From: Nocardioides panzhihuensis
Lineage (GTDB): Bacteria; Actinomycetota; Actinomycetes; Propionibacteriales; Nocardioidaceae
Assembly (NCBI RefSeq): GCF_013408335.1
Contig: NZ_JACBZR010000001.1
Coordinates: 682,001-746,000 of the forward strand
Length of the DNA stretch: 64,000 nucleotides
Direction of reading: 5' to 3'
The notes under the pieces are model-generated. The model was given only the letters and a program-made list of their open reading frames with translations. It was not told the DNA's origin and searched no databases. Within the stretch, counting starts at the first letter, position 1. Every line of letters begins with the position of its first letter. A program made the position numbers and the translations under genes. Shown one piece after another: positions 60,923-64,000 of this stretch.

Positions 60923-63900
60923 ATGGCCTACCCGAAGGTCACCTCAGCCCACAACGCGGGCAACGTCCCGGCCAGCCCACGCTTCCCGGAGATCGAGACG
61001 CAGGTTCTCGACTACTGGAAGAAGGACGGGACCTTCCAGGCGAGCATCGACAACCGCGACGCCGGCAAGAACGGCGAGAACGAGTTCGTCTTCTACGACG
61101 GCCCGCCGTTCGCCAACGGTCTGCCGCACTACGGCCACCTGCTGACCGGCTACGTCAAGGACATCGTCCCGCGCTACCAGACGATGCGCGGCAAGCGCGT
61201 CGAGCGGCGCTTCGGGTGGGACACCCACGGCCTGCCCGCCGAGCTCGAGGCGATGCGCCAGCTCGGTCTGAAGACGACCGACGAGATCGCCGAGATGGGC
61301 ATCGACAAGTTCAACGCGGCCAGCCGCGCCTCGGTGCTGAAGTACACCGGCGAGTGGCGCGACTACGTCACCCGCCAGGCCCGCTGGGTGGACTTCGACA
61401 ACGACTACAAGACCCTCAACCCCGACTACATGGAGTCGGTGATCTGGGCCTTCAAGACGCTCTACGACAAGGGCCTGGTCTACGAGGGTTTCCGCGTCCT
61501 GCCCTACTGCTGGCAGGACGAGACCCCGCTGTCCAACCACGAGCTCCGGATGGACGATGACGTCTACAAGGAGCGTCAGGACCCGGCGGTCACCGTCGGC
61601 TACGCGCTCGACGCGACCGGGGAGGACGAGGTCCTCGACGGCGCCCACATCCTGATCTGGACCACCACGCCGTGGACCCTGCCGTCCAACCTCGCCGTGA
61701 TGGTGGGCTCCGACATCGACTACGTCGTCGTCGAGGGGCCGGTCCCGGGGACCGACAAGACGGCGAAGTACGTCCTCGCGGAGGCCCGCCTCGCGGCGTA
61801 CAAGAAGGAGCTTTTCCCGGACGCCGATGAGGCGACGGTGCTGGGGCGCTACAAGGGCACCGAGCTGCTCGGTCGCAACTACACCCCGCCGTTCTCCTAC
61901 TACGCCGGCCACACCAACGCGTTCCGGGTCGTGGCCGCCGACGACGCGGTGACGACCACGGACGGCACCGGCGTCGTGCACACCGCCGGCGCCTTCGGTG
62001 AGGTCGACAAGGAGATCACCGACCGCGAGAACATCGAGGCGGTCATGCCGGTCGGCAAGGACGGGCGCTTCACCGCGCCGGTGGTCGACTACGCCGGCGT
62101 CCAGGTCTTCGATGCCAACCTGCAGATCATCGACCACCTCAAGGCGGTCACTCGCGGCGAGGCCGGGGGCTCGGTGACCGCGGGCACGATCCTGTTGCGC
62201 CGCGAGTCCTACAACCACTCCTACCCGCACTGCTGGCGCTGCCGTCAGCCGCTCATCTACAAGGGTGTGAGCAGCTGGTTCGTCGAGGTCACCAAGATCA
62301 AGGACCGGATGCTCGAGCTCAACCAGCAGATCCGCTGGGTGCCCGAGCACATCCAGGACGGCCAGTTCGGCAAGTGGCTGGAGAACGCGCGCGACTGGTC
62401 GATCACCCGCAACCGCTTCTGGGGTTCGCCGGTGCCGGTGTGGAAGTCCGACGACCCGGCCTACCCGCGTCTGGACGTCTACGGGAGCTTCGCGGAGCTC
62501 GAGCGCGACTTCGGCACGCTGCCGAAGGACGCCGAGGGCAACCCCGACCTGCACCGGCCGTACGTCGACGACCTGGTCCGTCCCAACCCGGACGACCCGA
62601 CCGGCAAGTCGATGATGCGCCGGGTCTCCGACGTCCTCGACGTCTGGTTCGACTCCGGTTCGATGAGCTTCGCCCAGAACCACGTGCCGTTCGAGAACGA
62701 GGAGTGGTTCCAGCACCACTTCCCGGGCGACTTCATCGTGGAGTACATCGGCCAGACCCGCGGCTGGTTCTACACCTTGCACATCCTGGCGACCGCGCTC
62801 TTCGACCGCCCGGCGTTCTCGAGCTGCATCAGCCACGGCATCGTGCTGGGCTCCGACGGACAGAAGATGTCCAAGAGCCTGCGCAACTACCCCGATGTCA
62901 ACGAGGTCTTCGACCGCGACGGCGCCGACGCGATGCGCTGGTTCCTGATGTCCTCGCCGATCCTGCGCGGCGGCAACCTGGTCGTCACCGAGCAGGGCAT
63001 CCGGGACTCCGTACGCCAGGTGATGATCCCGCTGTGGAACAGCTGGTACTTCTTCCAGCTCTACGCCAACGCTGCCGACCTGGAGACCACCGGTTCCACG
63101 GCGTCCAAGGACCCGCTCGACCGCTACGTCCTGGCCAAGCTGCGCGACTACGTCGCAACGATGACCTCCGCGATGGACGACTACTACGTCGCCGAGGCGT
63201 GTTCGGCGACAAGTGAGTTCATCGACGTGCTCACGAACTGGTACATCCGGCGTAGCCGGGAACGGTTCTGGAACGAGGACAAGGCCGCCTTCGGCACCCT
63301 CTACACGGTGCTCGAGACGGTGACCCGCCTGGTCGCGCCGCTGCTGCCGCTGACCACCGAGGAGATCTGGCGCGGCCTGACCGGCGGTCGCTCGGTGCAC
63401 CTGGCCGACTACCCGGTCGTCGAGGACCTGCCGGCCGACGACGACCTGGTCGCCCGGATGGACGCGGTGCGCGCGGTCTGCTCCTCGACCTCCGCCCTGC
63501 GCAAGGCGCGCAAGCTCCGCAACCGGCTGCCGCTCGGCCGCCTGACCGTGGTCGGCGCCGACATCGCGGGCTTCGAGGAGATCGTCGCCGACGAGGTCAA
63601 CGTCAAGTCCGTCCGGCTGCTTGCCGCCGACTCCGACGAGGCCGGCACCTACGGGATCGAGCAGAGGCTCGCCGTCAACGCCCGCGCCGCCGGGCCGCGG
63701 CTGGGCAAGGACGTCCAGAAGGCCATCAAGGGCGCCAAGTCCGGTGACTGGTCGGTCGACGAATCGGGTCAGGTCGTCGCCGGTGGCCTGGCGCTGGTCG
63801 AGGGTGAGTACACCCTGGAGACCGTCGCCGGCGCCGCCACCGACGACATCGCCGTCTCGATGCTGGGCACGTCTTCGGGCGCAGGCGGCTTCATCGTCCT

Positions 63901-64000
63901 GGACACGGTCGTCACCCCCGACCTGGCCGCCGAGGGCCTCGCCCGCGACCTGGTCCGCGCGGTCCAGCAGGCCCGCAAGGACTCCGGCCTCAACGTCGAG
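60923..64000 (+). CDS. ileS: Isoleucyl-tRNA synthetase IleRS, 3' end missing
   Basis: 1026 codons are present and open at the window end. The catalytic signatures are [16 protein letters not shown] (HIGH-type, near residues 57-72) and [15 protein letters not shown] (KMSKS). The editing domain includes [13 protein letters not shown], and the anticodon domain [18 protein letters not shown] and the length are those of the eukaryote-like IleRS clade found in actinobacteria, a clade known for low mupirocin sensitivity. It charges tRNA-Ile with isoleucine. The ATG at 60923 is preferred over 60914 because the AGCAGGAG ribosome site directly abuts the latter. A T-box leader precedes it. Confidence 0.95.
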   Translation, partial: MAYPKVTSAHNAGNVPASPRFPEIETQVLDYWKKDGTFQASIDNRDAGKNGENEFVFYDGPPFANGLPHYGHLLTGYVKDIVPRYQTMRGKRVERRFGWDTHGLPAELEAMRQLGLKTTDEIAEMGIDKFNAASRASVLKYTGEWRDYVTRQARWVDFDNDYKTLNPDYMESVIWAFKTLYDKGLVYEGFRVLPYCWQDETPLSNHELRMDDDVYKERQDPAVTVGYALDATGEDEVLDGAHILIWTTTPWTLPSNLAVMVGSDIDYVVVEGPVPGTDKTAKYVLAEARLAAYKKELFPDADEATVLGRYKGTELLGRNYTPPFSYYAGHTNAFRVVAADDAVTTTDGTGVVHTAGAFGEVDKEITDRENIEAVMPVGKDGRFTAPVVDYAGVQVFDANLQIIDHLKAVTRGEAGGSVTAGTILLRRESYNHSYPHCWRCRQPLIYKGVSSWFVEVTKIKDRMLELNQQIRWVPEHIQDGQFGKWLENARDWSITRNRFWGSPVPVWKSDDPAYPRLDVYGSFAELERDFGTLPKDAEGNPDLHRPYVDDLVRPNPDDPTGKSMMRRVSDVLDVWFDSGSMSFAQNHVPFENEEWFQHHFPGDFIVEYIGQTRGWFYTLHILATALFDRPAFSSCISHGIVLGSDGQKMSKSLRNYPDVNEVFDRDGADAMRWFLMSSPILRGGNLVVTEQGIRDSVRQVMIPLWNSWYFFQLYANAADLETTGSTASKDPLDRYVLAKLRDYVATMTSAMDDYYVAEACSATSEFIDVLTNWYIRRSRERFWNEDKAAFGTLYTVLETVTRLVAPLLPLTTEEIWRGLTGGRSVHLADYPVVEDLPADDDLVARMDAVRAVCSSTSALRKARKLRNRLPLGRLTVVGADIAGFEEIVADEVNVKSVRLLAADSDEAGTYGIEQRLAVNARAAGPRLGKDVQKAIKGAKSGDWSVDESGQVVAGGLALVEGEYTLETVAGAATDDIAVSMLGTSSGAGGFIVLDTVVTPDLAAEGLARDLVRAVQQARKDSGLNVE

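Noticed and set aside
60944..63400. An 818-codon open frame antisense to ileS
   Set aside because: ileS has unmistakable HIGH and KMSKS motifs in the sense frame; the antisense product has no domains and typical shadow composition.

Overview
This 64-kb window is chromosomal DNA of a high-GC actinobacterium, most likely a member of the Nocardioidaceae (Nocardioides or a close relative). That placement is an inference. It rests on a mycothiol gene (mshB), two DinB/DUF664-type proteins, the succinylase route to diaminopimelate (dapC, dapD) next to fdxA, DUF222/HNH (13E12-type) genes, a translational T-box before ileS, frequent GTG starts and 4-base ATGA/GTGA overlaps. No rRNA, tRNA, CRISPR array, prophage or large secondary-metabolite cluster was seen.

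Layout. 1-2.2 kb: azlC (cut by the window edge) and azlD, an iron-permease-family protein and two small soluble proteins. 2.2-3.9 kb: a DUF222/HNH gene broken by one in-frame stop, behind a hairpin-rich leader. 4-14.9 kb: single genes (P-loop kinase, RibD-fold reductase, DUF1232, HTH_42), a TetR/membrane-protein pair with an operator, a PfkB kinase, a CPBP protease, a frameshifted MFS transporter with its IclR regulator, a secreted protein and a LysE exporter. 14-19.5 kb: a LysR regulator divergent from a three-gene oxidative N-demethylation set (DgcA/StcD-like flavoenzyme, ferredoxin-type reductase, sarcosine-oxidase-like enzyme). 19.5-27.2 kb: DinB, a PAP2 phosphatase, recQ, an MMPL exporter and divergent TetR, and small enzymes.

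27.2-30.9 kb is the accessory island. A second, intact DUF222/HNH gene lies between two inverted copies of a roughly 155-bp sequence. An IS481-like element has inserted just upstream of the gene, with 18-bp flanking direct repeats. A tandem array of 22-bp units adjoins it. 31-41.3 kb: an unknown propeller-like protein, a flavoprotein dehydrogenase, an SMR efflux gene with a TetR and two operators, an NrtR-like Nudix protein, an orphan NMT1-type binding lipoprotein beside an AtzH-like/amidase fusion, a thioesterase, and a VanY-type peptidase. 41.4-49 kb: a MutT protein coupled to mshB, a VanW protein, an archaeal-type AspRS under a T-box, a secreted lipase and a Phd/PIN toxin-antitoxin pair. 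49-60.7 kb: a Tat-exported phosphatase-fold protein, GNATs, fdxA-dapC, dapD with two lysozyme-like paralogues, cstA-ybdD, DinB and a crotonase. The window ends inside ileS, which follows a T-box leader.

Two themes connect distant parts. First, envelope and redox genes recur (dapC/dapD, VanY, VanW, lysozyme-like pair; mshB and DinB proteins). Second, one palindromic motif (GGTCGAG/CTCGACC core) turns up as a tandem array, as a convergent terminator, as an intergenic palindrome, inside the mutT reading frame and inside the ileS T-box leader. The features most worth following are the inverted-repeat-bounded DUF222/HNH unit, the non-discriminating-type AspRS with its visible sequestrator switch, and the palindromes embedded in functional sequences.
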